NCBI RefSeq assembly: GCF_019968765.1
Contig: NZ_CP074152.1
Coordinates: forward strand, 9,532-73,531
Source of the DNA: Enterobacter sp. JBIWA008
GTDB lineage: Bacteria > Pseudomonadota > Gammaproteobacteria > Enterobacterales > Enterobacteriaceae
Direction: 5' to 3'
DNA length: 64,000 nt
Below the pieces are notes generated by a model. That model did no database searches. It was not told the DNA's origin and was given only the letters and a program-made list of their open reading frames with translations. This document shows, piece after piece, positions 26,059 to 35,069 of this stretch (position 1 is the first letter of the stretch; every line of letters begins with the position of its first letter). The position numbers and the translations under genes are program-made.

Positions 26059-29000
26059 TTAGTTCGTGGCACCCGCCGTAATAGTGTACGGGGCGGTGCT
26101 GATGCCTCCGTCGGCCAGCATGAAGCCGCCCGTCATTAAGGCGCCCTCCTCCGTCGCGGTCGTCGCGATGAAGATGGTGGTCCAGACGCCGTCGTCGACC
26201 TGCGTCCAGGTTGAGCCCTCGGCCTGCACGGCGCCCTCGAGGTTCACCAGAATCCCCAGAACTGTAGGATCTATGTTCGTCGGGTTGTTAAACGCGTCGC
26301 GCGGGGTGAAGATGACGGTCATCTCGTCTCCAACCCTGAACGTGCCGTTAGCGCCGCCGCTGACGGCAAGGGTGGAGGTGGCCGCAGAAACCGCGCCCGC
26401 CGCGACGGAGTACTCGGCGGAGGTGATGCTTCCGTCGCCCAGCGTGATGCCGGCCGTCAGGCCGGTGTCCGCCGTCGTCGCGGTGAAGGTGCGGGTCCAG
26501 ACGCCGTCGGCCTGCGTCCAGGCTGAGCCCGCGGCCGGCGCGGCGCCCGCCACGGTGATGGTGTCCGCAGTCTCAGCCGTGATGGTCGCCGGGTTATACT
26601 GCGCGTCGCGCGGGATGAAGGTGACGGTCATCTCGTCTCCAACCCTGAACGTGCCGTTAGCGCCGCCGCTGACGGCAAGGGTGGAGGTGGCCGCAGAAAC
26701 CGCGCCCGCCGTGATGGTGTACGCGGCGGAGGTGACGGTTCTGTCGCCCAGCGTGACGCTGGCCGTCAGGCCGGTGCCCGCCCTCGTCGCGGTGAAGGTG
26801 CGGGTCCAGACGCCGCCGGCCTGCGTCCAGGCTGAGCCCGCGGCCGGCGCGGCGCCCGCCACGGTGATGGTGTCCGCAGTCTCAGCCGTGATGGTCGCCG
26901 GGTTATCCTGCGCGTCGCGCGGGGTGAAGGTGACGGTCATCTCGTCTCCGGCAGTGAACGTGCCGTTAGCGCCGCCGCTGACGGCAAGGGTGGAGTTGGC
27001 CGCAGAAGCCGCGCCCGCCGTGATGGTGTACGCGGCGGAGGTGACGGTTCTGTCGCCCAGCGTGACGCTGGCCGTCAGGCCGGTGCCCGCCCTCGTCGCG
27101 GTGAAGGTGCGGGTCCAGACGCCGCCGGCCTGCGTCCAGGCTGAGCCCTCGGCCGGCGCGGCGCCCGCCACGGTGATGGTGTCCGCAGTCTCAGCCGTGA
27201 TGGTCGCCGGGTTATCCTGCGCGTCGCGCGGGGTGAAGGTGACGGTCATCTCGTCTCCGGCAGTGAACGTGCCGTTAGCGCCGCCGCTGACGGCAAGGGT
27301 GGAGTTGGCCGCAGAAGCCGCGCCCGCCGTGATGGTGTACGCGGCGGAGGTGATGCTTCCGTCGCCCAGCGTGATGCCGGCCGTCAGGCCGGTGTCCGCC
27401 GTCGTCGCGGTGAAGGTGCGGGTCCAGACGCCGTCGGCCTGCGTCCAGGCTGAGCCCTCGGCCGGCGCGGCGCCCGCCACGGTGATGGTGTCCGCAGTCT
27501 CAGCCGTGATGGTCGCCGGGTTATCCTGCGCGTCGCGCGGGGTGAAGGTGACGGTCATCTCGTCTCCGGCAGTGAACGTGCCGTTAGCGCCGCCGCTGAC
27601 GGCAAGGGTGGAGTTGGCCGCAGAAGCCGCGCCCGCCGTGATGGTGTACGCGGCGGAGGTGATGCTTCCGTCGCCCAGCGTGATGCCGGCCGTCAGGCCG
27701 GTGTCCGCCGTCGTCGCGGTGAAGGTGCGGGTCCAGACGCCGTCGGCCTGCGTCCAGGCTGAGCCCTCGGCCGGCGCGGCGCCCGCCACGGTGATGGTGT
27801 CCGCAGTCTCAGCCGTGATGGTCGCCGGGTTATCCTGCGCGTCGCGCGGGGTGAAGGTGACGGTCATCTCGTCTCCGGCAGTGAACGTGCCGTTAGCGCC
27901 GCCGCTGACGGCAAGGGTGGAGTTGGCCGCAGAAGCCGCGCCCGCCGTGATGGTGTACGCGGCGGAGGTGACGGTTCTGTCGCCCAGCGTGACGCTGGCC
28001 GTCAGGCCGGTGCCCGCCCTCGTCGCGGTGAAGGTGCGGGTCCAGACGCCGCCGGCCTGCGTCCAGGCTGAGCCCTCGGCCGGCGCGGCGCCCGCCACGG
28101 TGATGGTGTCCGCAGTCTCAGCCGTGATGGTCGCCGGGTTATCCTGCGCGTCGCGCGGGGTGAAGGTGACGGTCATCTCGTCTCCGGCAGTGAACGTGCC
28201 GTTAGCGCCGCCGCTGACGGCAAGGGTGGAGTTGGCCGCAGAAGCCGCGCCCGCCGTGATGGTGTACGCGGCGGAGGTGACGGTTCTGTCGCCCAGCGTG
28301 ACGCTGGCCGTCAGGCCGGTGCCCGCCCTCGTCGCGGTGAAGGTGCGGGTCCAGACGCCGCCGGCCTGCGTCCAGGCTGAGCCCTCGGCCGGCGCGGCGC
28401 CCGCCACGGTGATGGTGTCCGCAGTCTCAGCCGTGATGGTCGCCGGGTTATCCTGCGCGTCGCGCGGGGTGAAGGTGACGGTCATCTCGTCTCCGGCAGT
28501 GAACGTGCCGTTAGCGCCGCCGCTGACGGCAAGGGTGGAGTTGGCCGCAGAAGCCGCGCCCGCCGTGATGGTGTACGCGGCGGAGGTGACGGTTCTGTCG
28601 CCCAGCGTGACGCTGGCCGTCAGGCCGGTGCCCGCCCTCGTCGCGGTGAAGGTGCGGGTCCAGACGCCGCCGGCCTGCGTCCAGGCTGAGCCCTCGGCCG
28701 GCGCGGCGCCCGCCACGGTGATGGTGTCCGCAGTCTCAGCCGTGATGGTCGCCGGGTTATCCTGCGCGTCGCGCGGGGTGAAGGTGACGGTCATCTCGTC
28801 TCCGGCAGTGAACGTGCCGTTAGCGCCGCCGCTGACGGCAAGGGTGGAGTTGGCCGCAGAAGCCGCGCCCGCCGTGATGGTGTACGCGGCGGAGGTGACG
28901 GTTCTGTCGCCCAGCGTGACGCTGGCCGTCAGGCCGGTGCCCGCCCTCGTCGCGGTGAAGGTGCGGGTCCAGACGCCGCCGGCCTGCGTCCAGGCTGAGC

Positions 29001-31116
29001 CCTCCTTCTCCTGTAGCCCCGGACCAGTAAATGTGGCAGAGGCAAGATCCACCTCCGTCACACTGTTGCCGGATGCATCCTTCAGAGTCAGTGTCAGTAC
29101 CACGTCCTCATGACTGGCATAACCTGTACGGTCTGTTTTCAGGGTTGAAGTGGTCTGCGAGACAGAGCCCGCTTTCACGGTGACGGTGGCCTGCGGCTGC
29201 GCCAGCTGGATGCCGTTCACAATAGCGCTCACCGTCACTACGCCCGTCCGCGTGGCGCGCATAGTGGCAGTGTAAACCCCGCCAGCAGACTCCTGCACGT
29301 CAGAGAAGGTGACGCCGTCCTGACCGCTGCTGAATCTCACCTTCTGGCCGTTAATCGGAATGCTCGCCTCATCACGCAGCGTAAGCATTACAGGCACCTG
29401 CGTATCTGTGTCGGTAACAGGCTGCCCGACCACCAGTGAGGAGTTAGCATCACTCAGAGTCTGGCTGATGTTGACAGTGATGGTGCCGGCGCTGTAGCCG
29501 CGCACATACGGAGTCAGCGTGAAGTGCTCCTCCTTCGTTCCCGGAGTAACCGTCAGGTCATAGCTGCCGGCAGAGATACGTACGAAATGCCCCACCCGGG
29601 CGAGACCGCGTGCAGCCCGCGCTGCGTTTTTGTTGGTATTATCGCTGCGTTCCGTAACAATCTCACTTTCGTCCACGTCAACCGGATTGCCGGCTGCATC
29701 GCGCAGGGTGAGGGTGACTTTCTGCGCACTGGTGCCGTCCGGGACCAGATTAAGCGACGAAAGGCTCAGGCCCGACAGTGCGGGACTGATGGCTGCCTGT
29801 GAAACGACAACGCGGGTGCTGGACGCGGCAGAGCGGTTGCCCCGGCTGTCCACGGCAACGCCGCGTACCGTATAGGTATTGCCGTGGACAGCTCTTCCCG
29901 GCTGCCAGGCCGGTAGTATAACAGCGTGAGAATACGGGCCGGAAGACATGATAATCCCTCCGGCCGCCTCCAGCTCTGGCGACTGCCACTCAATGCGCTC
30001 AGCAGGATGCCGGCTCTTTATCTCCACGCTCAGGGGCTTCTGCTCGCCAGCGTAGCCAGTGACCTGCTCCTGGGTCTTCAGGAATATGACCTCTTTCTTT
30101 TTGTACTCGAGGACAATGTTGCTGTTGCGCTCGACAAGGTCATGGCGAGCACCGCTCAGACTACGCAGTGCGGCGACGGAGTCAGGACTGGTCTGATGCG
30201 TCCAGGATACACCCGGGGTGTAGCGCAGCTCAAGACCCAGGCGGGAGTCGCTGGCCGAGCCCTTGCCCTGACGCTGCCCGGCGTTCAGGGTGAGCAGCGG
30301 GAACGGCGTCCAGTTCAGGCCTGCAGTGGCGGCATAAGGGTCCTTCTGGCGGTTGCTGTGTCCGAACAGGCCCACCTCTTTACCGTAGTAGCGCTCAAAG
30401 CCCAGCGAGGCGCCGAGCTGCGGCAGGGAAGGAAGCCAGCCGCGGGCGGTAATGTCCCAGCCGTTTGCAGGACGCTCAAGGTAGTCGGTGACGTCCGGGG
30501 AGTCCTTCCAGCCCGATAGGCGCATGTAGCTGTTGGCGCCAAGGCGGAGGTTGTCGCGCCAGTATTCAATACCGAGCCCCGCCCGGGTGTGGCTGCGGGA
30601 GAGGTCGTGGTCGATAAAGGCGCTGGCGCCGAGCATGCTGTCGGGCCCGAAGCTGCGCACGCCGAGGCCGAGGGAGGACTGCGTGCGGTCGTCCGCCCGG
30701 CGGATACCGCCCTGGGCAAAGGTGAGCAGGTCAGGCGAGTCGTGCAGTGGCACCAGCAGGTCGAGAGAGGAGCCCTTCAGTGAGAAGTCCTTATCAACGT
30801 CAATGGTGGTGCGCGCCGTGCCGAACTGGCTGAGCCACTGCTGGACTTCGGCACTGGCGTACCCGCTGGCGCTTGCACTGGCGAGTGATGCAGCGGCATC
30901 GGTATCCGGGGCGTTGCTCAAAAAGGTCCCTGCCCGGGATGCGGCCCGGGCAAGGCGTGCGGCTGCCTGATTGTCGTTCACGTCGGCGGTCGCGGTGGTG
31001 TCGCGGTTTGACTGAGCGGCAGAGGCAATAGCCGGGGTAAAGGCAACAGATAATGGAGATAAAAACTGCACCAAAAGTGTGGCGAGTGCGGTTTTCCGAA
31101 TAAGATTTTTTTTCAC
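26059..31116 (-). CDS. Inverse autotransporter/intimin-like adhesin with Ig-like repeats, copy 1
   Basis: A 1685-residue outer-membrane adhesin. The leader is MKKNLIRKTALATLLVQFLS (residues 1-34 to IASAA). Residues about 90-360 form the inverse-autotransporter barrel (SSLDLLVPLHDSPDLLTFAQ; RSHTRAGLGIEYWRDNLRLG; GFERYYGKEVGLFGHSNRQK). Ig-like (Big_1-type) domains with stalk motifs follow: GVAVDSRGNRSAASSTRVVV, LTLRDAAGNPVDVDESE and VMLTLRDEASIPINGQKVRF. From about residue 720 there are nine tandem 103-residue repeats and a divergent last repeat. No C-terminal lectin domain is evident. It should sit in the outer membrane with the repeats outside, mediating adhesion or autoaggregation. Very GC-rich compared with its neighbours. 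Confidence 0.92.
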   Translation of the reverse strand: MKKNLIRKTALATLLVQFLSPLSVAFTPAIASAAQSNRDTTATADVNDNQAAARLARAASRAGTFLSNAPDTDAAASLASASASGYASAEVQQWLSQFGTARTTIDVDKDFSLKGSSLDLLVPLHDSPDLLTFAQGGIRRADDRTQSSLGLGVRSFGPDSMLGASAFIDHDLSRSHTRAGLGIEYWRDNLRLGANSYMRLSGWKDSPDVTDYLERPANGWDITARGWLPSLPQLGASLGFERYYGKEVGLFGHSNRQKDPYAATAGLNWTPFPLLTLNAGQRQGKGSASDSRLGLELRYTPGVSWTHQTSPDSVAALRSLSGARHDLVERNSNIVLEYKKKEVIFLKTQEQVTGYAGEQKPLSVEIKSRHPAERIEWQSPELEAAGGIIMSSGPYSHAVILPAWQPGRAVHGNTYTVRGVAVDSRGNRSAASSTRVVVSQAAISPALSGLSLSSLNLVPDGTSAQKVTLTLRDAAGNPVDVDESEIVTERSDNTNKNAARAARGLARVGHFVRISAGSYDLTVTPGTKEEHFTLTPYVRGYSAGTITVNISQTLSDANSSLVVGQPVTDTDTQVPVMLTLRDEASIPINGQKVRFSSGQDGVTFSDVQESAGGVYTATMRATRTGVVTVSAIVNGIQLAQPQATVTVKAGSVSQTTSTLKTDRTGYASHEDVVLTLTLKDASGNSVTEVDLASATFTGPGLQEKEGSAWTQAGGVWTRTFTATRAGTGLTASVTLGDRTVTSAAYTITAGAASAANSTLAVSGGANGTFTAGDEMTVTFTPRDAQDNPATITAETADTITVAGAAPAEGSAWTQAGGVWTRTFTATRAGTGLTASVTLGDRTVTSAAYTITAGAASAANSTLAVSGGANGTFTAGDEMTVTFTPRDAQDNPATITAETADTITVAGAAPAEGSAWTQAGGVWTRTFTATRAGTGLTASVTLGDRTVTSAAYTITAGAASAANSTLAVSGGANGTFTAGDEMTVTFTPRDAQDNPATITAETADTITVAGAAPAEGSAWTQAGGVWTRTFTATRAGTGLTASVTLGDRTVTSAAYTITAGAASAANSTLAVSGGANGTFTAGDEMTVTFTPRDAQDNPATITAETADTITVAGAAPAEGSAWTQADGVWTRTFTATTADTGLTAGITLGDGSITSAAYTITAGAASAANSTLAVSGGANGTFTAGDEMTVTFTPRDAQDNPATITAETADTITVAGAAPAEGSAWTQADGVWTRTFTATTADTGLTAGITLGDGSITSAAYTITAGAASAANSTLAVSGGANGTFTAGDEMTVTFTPRDAQDNPATITAETADTITVAGAAPAEGSAWTQAGGVWTRTFTATRAGTGLTASVTLGDRTVTSAAYTITAGAASAANSTLAVSGGANGTFTAGDEMTVTFTPRDAQDNPATITAETADTITVAGAAPAAGSAWTQAGGVWTRTFTATRAGTGLTASVTLGDRTVTSAAYTITAGAVSAATSTLAVSGGANGTFRVGDEMTVTFIPRDAQYNPATITAETADTITVAGAAPAAGSAWTQADGVWTRTFTATTADTGLTAGITLGDGSITSAEYSVAAGAVSAATSTLAVSGGANGTFRVGDEMTVIFTPRDAFNNPTNIDPTVLGILVNLEGAVQAEGSTWTQVDDGVWTTIFIATTATEEGALMTGGFMLADGGISTAPYTITAGATN
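26300..29005. repeat. 309-bp tandem repeats encoding Ig-like domains, copy 1
   Basis: Nine units of 309 bp (103 codons), most almost identical at nucleotide level. Two unit types alternate: one encodes AGGVWTRTFTATRAGTG and the other ADGVWTRTFTATTADTG. The coding-order pattern is three of the first type, two of the second, two of the first, then two divergent units with FRVGDEM. Such identity points to recent expansion or gene conversion. Unit number is likely to vary between isolates. Confidence 0.93.
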
Positions 31117-31199
31117 AGTTTAATATTCTTCCTGAGAGGATGAATGACTGCGGCACTTTATAATTGAGGCGTTTTTTATTGGAATGTAATTTTGTTAAT

Positions 31200-31300
31200 T
31201 ATGCTTATATTAGTTTTATGTGTGTCAAAGGTTTATTTTTTTTGGATATAAAAACCAGTGGAATGAGTTTTTGGATATAAAAACCAGTGGAATGAGTGCA
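31200..31300 (-). promoter_or_regulatory. Upstream region of adhesin copy 1 with a 29-bp tandem duplication
   Basis: TTGGATATAAAAACCAGTGG and the following 9 bases occur twice in a row (31242-31270 and 31271-31299); the second adhesin copy has it only once. The repeat contains a TATA-like stretch about 130-160 bases upstream of the start codon, so it might alter promoter strength. Confidence 0.5.
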
Positions 31301-31654
31301 GGTTGTGGACGGGGCATGGTGACAGGCGGAGTTTATGGTGTATGGAAAAAAAAACCGCCCGGGGAGGGCGGAAAAACCACATCCAGAAAAACAGGGTATG
31401 CACTGCAATACAATGTTCAGAAGTATCATGACAGGCTATGCTGGCAATTGACAGGCTATGATGGGATGGCTGGAGTGCAAAATAACACGTATCACTCTGT
31501 ACATGACGGAGGGGGGCGGAAACCGAGATCAAATATTAGCCATTTATATCACAACCTTTTATCTCTGCAACCGGCTGAACCGTACCGGGTTTCAGGGAGA
31601 CTAAACTCTCAGTGAAAGGAGAGCCGAAATGTTATCCAAACGAGCCAACTGTTA

Positions 31655-31929
31655 TATACCCCCCTTTGATGAAGGGGGGGCCGTGCGGCTTTGGCCAGCC
31701 ATTCTGGTTGTGTTATCAGACGCAGCAGCTCTCCTATCCGTCGAGACGGGCTGTTGCTGTCGATGTGGCAAGCTTGCGTTGCATTTCGCTGATTCTCAAA
31801 GGTCTTCACCTCATTAGGTCAGTTAGTTCACTTCGCAAACACCTTTAAACTGCTTCCCTTCGCCGTGTAAGGGGCTTTCCCCATCGCTGACTGCTACGGA
31901 AGCTCCGCCAGCCAGCGCGTCCGGGCACA
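31655..31929 (-). mobile_element. Group II intron remnant (5' end and start of reverse transcriptase)
   Basis: This stretch matches, with many changes, the intron at 49652-51921. It includes the beginning of the maturase (PSRRIGELLRLITQPEWLAK) and the intron 5' terminus (GTGTGCCCGG read leftward from 31929). Most of the 5' ribozyme region and all of the reverse transcriptase core are missing. It is inserted in the same kind of IS3-type transposase gene as the intact copy. Confidence 0.75.
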
Positions 31930-32150
31930 CCTTAAATAATATTGGTGCCCCAGACCTGATTTGCCCGTAGAACAGTAAACTGCCGCTGCACGCGATTAAA
32001 GACAACCACCGAAGGTCCGCCGACGACACGACGCGGAGCTTTATAGCCGTGTACGGCTTTACTTCGGTTCAGGTGCATAATACGACCCATCGGGTTTTTG
32101 CAGCAGGTTTCTCCGATTACTTTCAGTACTCCATCAACCCGACGATAGAT
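31930..32150 (-). pseudogene. IS3-family orfB fragment next to the intron remnant
   Basis: Closely related to the orfB part at 51922-52145: the minus strand still encodes pieces such as RRTFGGCL-type decayed sequence and the region around KAVHGYKAPRR with stops. Together with the intron remnant this is a second, decayed copy of the IS3-plus-intron composite at 49-54 kb. Confidence 0.65.
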
Positions 32151-32228
32151 AGTTAGTGATAGTTTTAATACTAAGCTGTGTCGCTTAATTGTATAATCTT
32201 CTGTAAAACAGTTGGTTGCAACCCAGTT

Positions 32229-32396
32229 TCACCATCGACAGATAGTTCCTCGCCTGAGGGCGTCATTCCAGCGGTCAAAAAGCGCCTCAATTACCTGATT
32301 GCCAATGCTGACACATTGTGCAGGTGTTGTTGCACTGGCAAGTGCAGAGGTGGATAAAACGAGGATGGCGCCTGGCAGAAAGAAAAAATAATTCAT
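32229..32396 (-). pseudogene. Truncated exported NTF2-like protein (SgcJ/EcaC type)
   Basis: A 55-codon frame starts at 32396 with a signal peptide (MNYFFFLPGAILVLSTSALA) followed by CVSIGNQVIEALFDRWNDAL, which is the start of the SgcJ/EcaC-type NTF2-like exported family. It then stops (RGTICRW) where about 100 more residues would be expected. It is a 5' fragment cut by a rearrangement. Confidence 0.6.
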
Positions 32397-32920
32397 TTTC
32401 TGGCCTCAATTTAAAGACAGCATGTGGAAACCGGACTACTGCTGCCAGTATTACAGTCACAGTGCGGTGGCGTACAGGGGGCAACACATCATGGCTCTGC
32501 ACTTAGCTGGGCAGTTTTTTGCCATACGGGCTTTTCAGCTATCCTTAAAGTGGGCACCAGGTGCAGGATGTAAACCGACTCAGCCACAGCCAAGGTAAAT
32601 AAAATATGCCATTATGAGCGCCGCCTGTTATTGATAAAGGCTGATGAAAAAATTTCCACACCGTCGGTACCTGGCGCCACTGCATAAAAACCCCTATTTG
32701 GACGGAAAAGGTGCAGAAAAAACATGCCCCCCTCGTGCCGTTACTGGCTATCGTCCGGACGAAGCATCCAGGTGCTGCCGCCGAAAATCGTACCTCCCAC
32801 CGTTAGTTCCCTGGTTTCAGCTTCCGTCAGGGGAGCCTTAACTTACTAGAAGTCTGTGTGCCTCAATATCAACTCGTTGCGTTCCCCTGGCAGTTCCTGA
32901 ATGTAGCCATCCGGGATGCG
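32397..32920. other. Non-coding stretch
   Basis: No supported gene in about 520 bases; short frames on both strands lack ribosome binding sites and recognisable products. Flanked by fragments of other genes, it is probably rearrangement debris. Confidence 0.4.
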
Positions 32921-32924
32921 ACGG

Positions 32925-33044
32925 CCTGATTGTCGTTCACGTCGGCGGTCGCGGTGGTGTCGCGGTTTGGCTGAACGGTAGAGGCAATAGCCGGGGTAAA
33001 GGCAACAGATAATAGAGAGAGGAGCTGAACCAAAAGTGTGGCGA
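32925..33044 (-). pseudogene. Third, partial copy of the adhesin 5' end
   Basis: About 120 bases match the adhesin leader region at 30967-31085 (minus strand), with several changes, for example where the intact gene encodes the part around AQSNRDTTATADVNDNQAA. Start codon and downstream barrel are absent. An IS2-like element lies directly beside it at 33061. It shows that the locus once held another adhesin gene. Confidence 0.75.
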
Positions 33045-33125
33045 TGCTCCTCGCTCCGACCTGATGTAGCCCCCTGAAACACCAGACAGTAGCTGTATCT
33101 CCAGATAAGAGATAGGCTTGAATAT

Positions 33126-33508
33126 ATGTCTAACACTAACGCCAATTTTGAGATGACCGGGATCCTGTTAGGGCAAGAAGCCCGCAAACGTAAGACACCT
33201 CAGGAGAAAATCGCTATTATTCAGGAGACGATGGAGCCAGGAGTGAATGTCTCCCACGTCGCTCGTCTGCATGGTATCCAGCCCAGCCTGCTGTTCAAGT
33301 GGAAGAAACAATACCAGGAAGGCAGCCTCACTGCCGTTGCGGCCGGGGAGGAAGTCGTTCTGCAGCAGCACTGAAACAGGTTCGGGAACTACAGCGTCTT
33401 CTGGGCAAGAAGACAATGGAAGTTGAGATCCTGAAAGAAGCAGTGGAGTACGGTCAGTCGCGAAAATGGATAGCGCACGCGCCCTTGCTGCCAAAGGACG
33501 GGGAATAG
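33126..33508 (+). pseudogene. IS2-group orfA, frameshifted
   Basis: The N-terminal helix-turn-helix part is intact ([34 protein letters not shown]) but ends early at 33374 (VLQQH, stop). The leucine-zipper part ([20 protein letters not shown] and [20 protein letters not shown]) continues in another frame to 33508. A one-base change near 33358 explains this. The normal -1 frameshift site would be at the end of orfA, so this is damage, not programmed frameshifting. Confidence 0.8.
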
Positions 33509-34299
33509 CCCTGGTCAGCCGCACCATGGGCGTGTCGCGTGCGCAGCTGTCACTGCGGATGAACCGTTCTGCCGACTGGCTGGACAGGCGCGGTAACCGG
33601 CGTAATGACGAAGCTGACGCTGAAATACTGTCGGCTATCCTCAACATTATCAGCGATATGCCGAGTTATGGTTATCGACGCGTGTGGGGCATCCTGCGCA
33701 AGCAACGTCGCTCAGAGGGACAGCCACCTGTGAATGCCAAACGTCTTTACAGGATAATGAGCGAGCATAACCTGCTTTTACTGCACGACAAACCTGAGCG
33801 GCCGAAGCGCGAGCATAAGGGCAAAATCGCCGTTGCAGAAAGCGATATGCGCTGGTGTTCAGATGGCTTCGAGTTCGGCTGCGACACCGGCGAAAAACTG
33901 CGGGTCACGTTCGCGCTGGACTGCTGTGACCGTGAGGCCATAGACTGGGCAGCAAGCACGGGAGGTTATGAGAGTTCGACCGTGCAGGATGTGATGCTGA
34001 GGTCGGTGGAAAAGCGCTTCGGCGACAGGTTGCCCGACACACCGGTGCAGTGGCTGACGGATAACGGTTCAGCGTATACCGCGCATGAAACGCGGAGGTT
34101 CTCCAGAGAGCTGAATCTGGAACCCTGCACAACAGCAGTGAGCAGCCCACAGAGTAATGGCATGCCCAAACCGGATGTGAGAACAGCTCTGCGAAACCTT
34201 GCAGCAGCGTTCACGCGTTACAATGAAAACCACCCGCATAGCGCGCTGGGATATCACTCCCCAAGGGAATACCGGCGGCAGCTGGCATCGTTAACTTAA
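33466..34299 (+). pseudogene. IS2-group orfB (DDE transposase) lacking the catalytic glutamate
   Basis: A 277-residue integrase-core protein. The first Asp ([12 protein letters not shown]) and second Asp ([13 protein letters not shown]) are present. After SSPQSNGM the sequence jumps straight to [16 protein letters not shown]. In related IS2-group transposases about 20 residues starting AESFVKTIKRDY lie between them and include the catalytic Glu. This in-frame deletion, near 34162, removes the third DDE residue, so the enzyme should be inactive even though the frame is open. Confidence 0.8.
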
Positions 34300-34342
34300 G
34301 ATACAAAAGCTGTCCGGAGATGGCGGGTCAAGATCACTCCTC

Positions 34343-34560
34343 GCTCCGACAGAACCGTTGCTGATGCTATGCAGCTCAAGTACCTTACTTCGTAATACAG
34401 TTCTGCCGTCAGGCTTTTCAGGACGGTTTTCCAGTATTTGTAGCTGCTGCGATAGACCCCGAACACATGTCAGAGAGTGGCCACAGGATCACGCTCCCTG
34501 AGCTTCCCGATTATCGAGAACTGTTCATGGCGTTTGACATCAAGAACGCGGCTGTAGATT
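34343..34560 (-). pseudogene. IS3-family orfB N-terminal fragment
   Basis: The minus strand encodes [10 protein letters not shown], a stop, then [20 protein letters not shown], typical of the N-terminal region of another IS3-family orfB. No start, DDE core or terminal repeats. It directly abuts the right end of the IS2-group element. Confidence 0.55.
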
Positions 34561-34761
34561 AAATTTGTCAACGCAGCAGTCATGTGAAAACATGCAATTG
34601 TGGAGGATTGTAGGAAGGGACGGACATTTACAGCAAAGGAAAAAGCATTTTTTTGAACTGTGAAAGAACGGAAAAGGCTGCAATGAGACAGCTAATATCC
34701 TGGGTTCGGAACTACGAATCATCTTCACTATGTTAAGATATACTGGTGGTATAAAACCTTG

Positions 34762-34995
34762 GCTGTAGCTCACCTGACGCTATCTGAGCACGAGGAAATA
34801 CTAGCTGATTTGTCAGCCAAAAAGAGCATTCGTGCGATAGTTGCTGCGCTTAATTGTAGTCCTTCGACTATCTCGGCTGAAGTTCAGCCGTAATCAAGGC
34901 AGGCGCTATTACAAAACTGTTGATGCTAATAACCGGGCAAATAAGATAGCAAAAAGAACAAAACCGTGCTTACTGGAACAGAATTTACCGATGTG
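34762..34995 (+). pseudogene. IS30-family transposase N-terminal fragment
   Basis: The + strand reads HLTLSEHEEILADLSAKKSI and RAIVAALNCSPSTISAEVQP, the N-terminal helix-turn-helix of IS30-family transposases, then hits a stop. Downstream, further frames match the continuation (RANRMAK-like and KPCLLEQNLP-like pieces) with frameshifts. The catalytic domain is missing. Confidence 0.7.
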
Positions 34996-35069
34996 AGCGC
35001 TTGGTAGTGATTAGCTTATGTGGCGTTCATCATAAATGTATTCGCCGGTATTATCATGGCTGTAAGTTT

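Larger units (their letters stand above)
25750..31525. repeat. Long direct repeat, copy 1 (adhesin locus, about 5.75 kb)
   Basis: Sequence from AGGTTCATGACC (25750) to about GTACATGACGGAGG (about 31500-31515) recurs in the same orientation at 57379-63110. Differences are a few base changes, rearranged repeat units near the 3' end of the adhesin gene, and a 29-bp tandem duplication upstream of the gene in this copy. The left boundary cuts the IprA-like gene in copy 2 but not here, so this copy is closer to the ancestral arrangement. Confidence 0.93.
33047..34350 (+). mobile_element. IS3-family (IS2-group) insertion sequence, inactivated
   Basis: An IS2-group element of about 1.28 kb between two copies of the 14-bp sequence CTCCTCGCTCCGAC (33047-33060 and 34337-34350). 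The ends TGTAGCCCCCTGAAACACCA (33065) and, at the other side, GATACAAAAGCTGTCCGG (34301) are imperfectly complementary. It contains the usual orfA/orfB pair, both damaged. A 14-bp flanking repeat is longer than the usual 5-bp duplication of IS2-group elements, so the true ends may lie inside it. Confidence 0.75.

Noticed and set aside
26066..29113. Open frame of about 1015 codons on the + strand opposite the adhesin gene (and its twin at 57695-60733)
   Set aside because: Produced by a GC-rich 309-bp repeat whose period is a multiple of three, so all frames stay open; no ribosome binding site, and the predicted protein is a low-complexity Val/Ala/Ser/Pro repeat.
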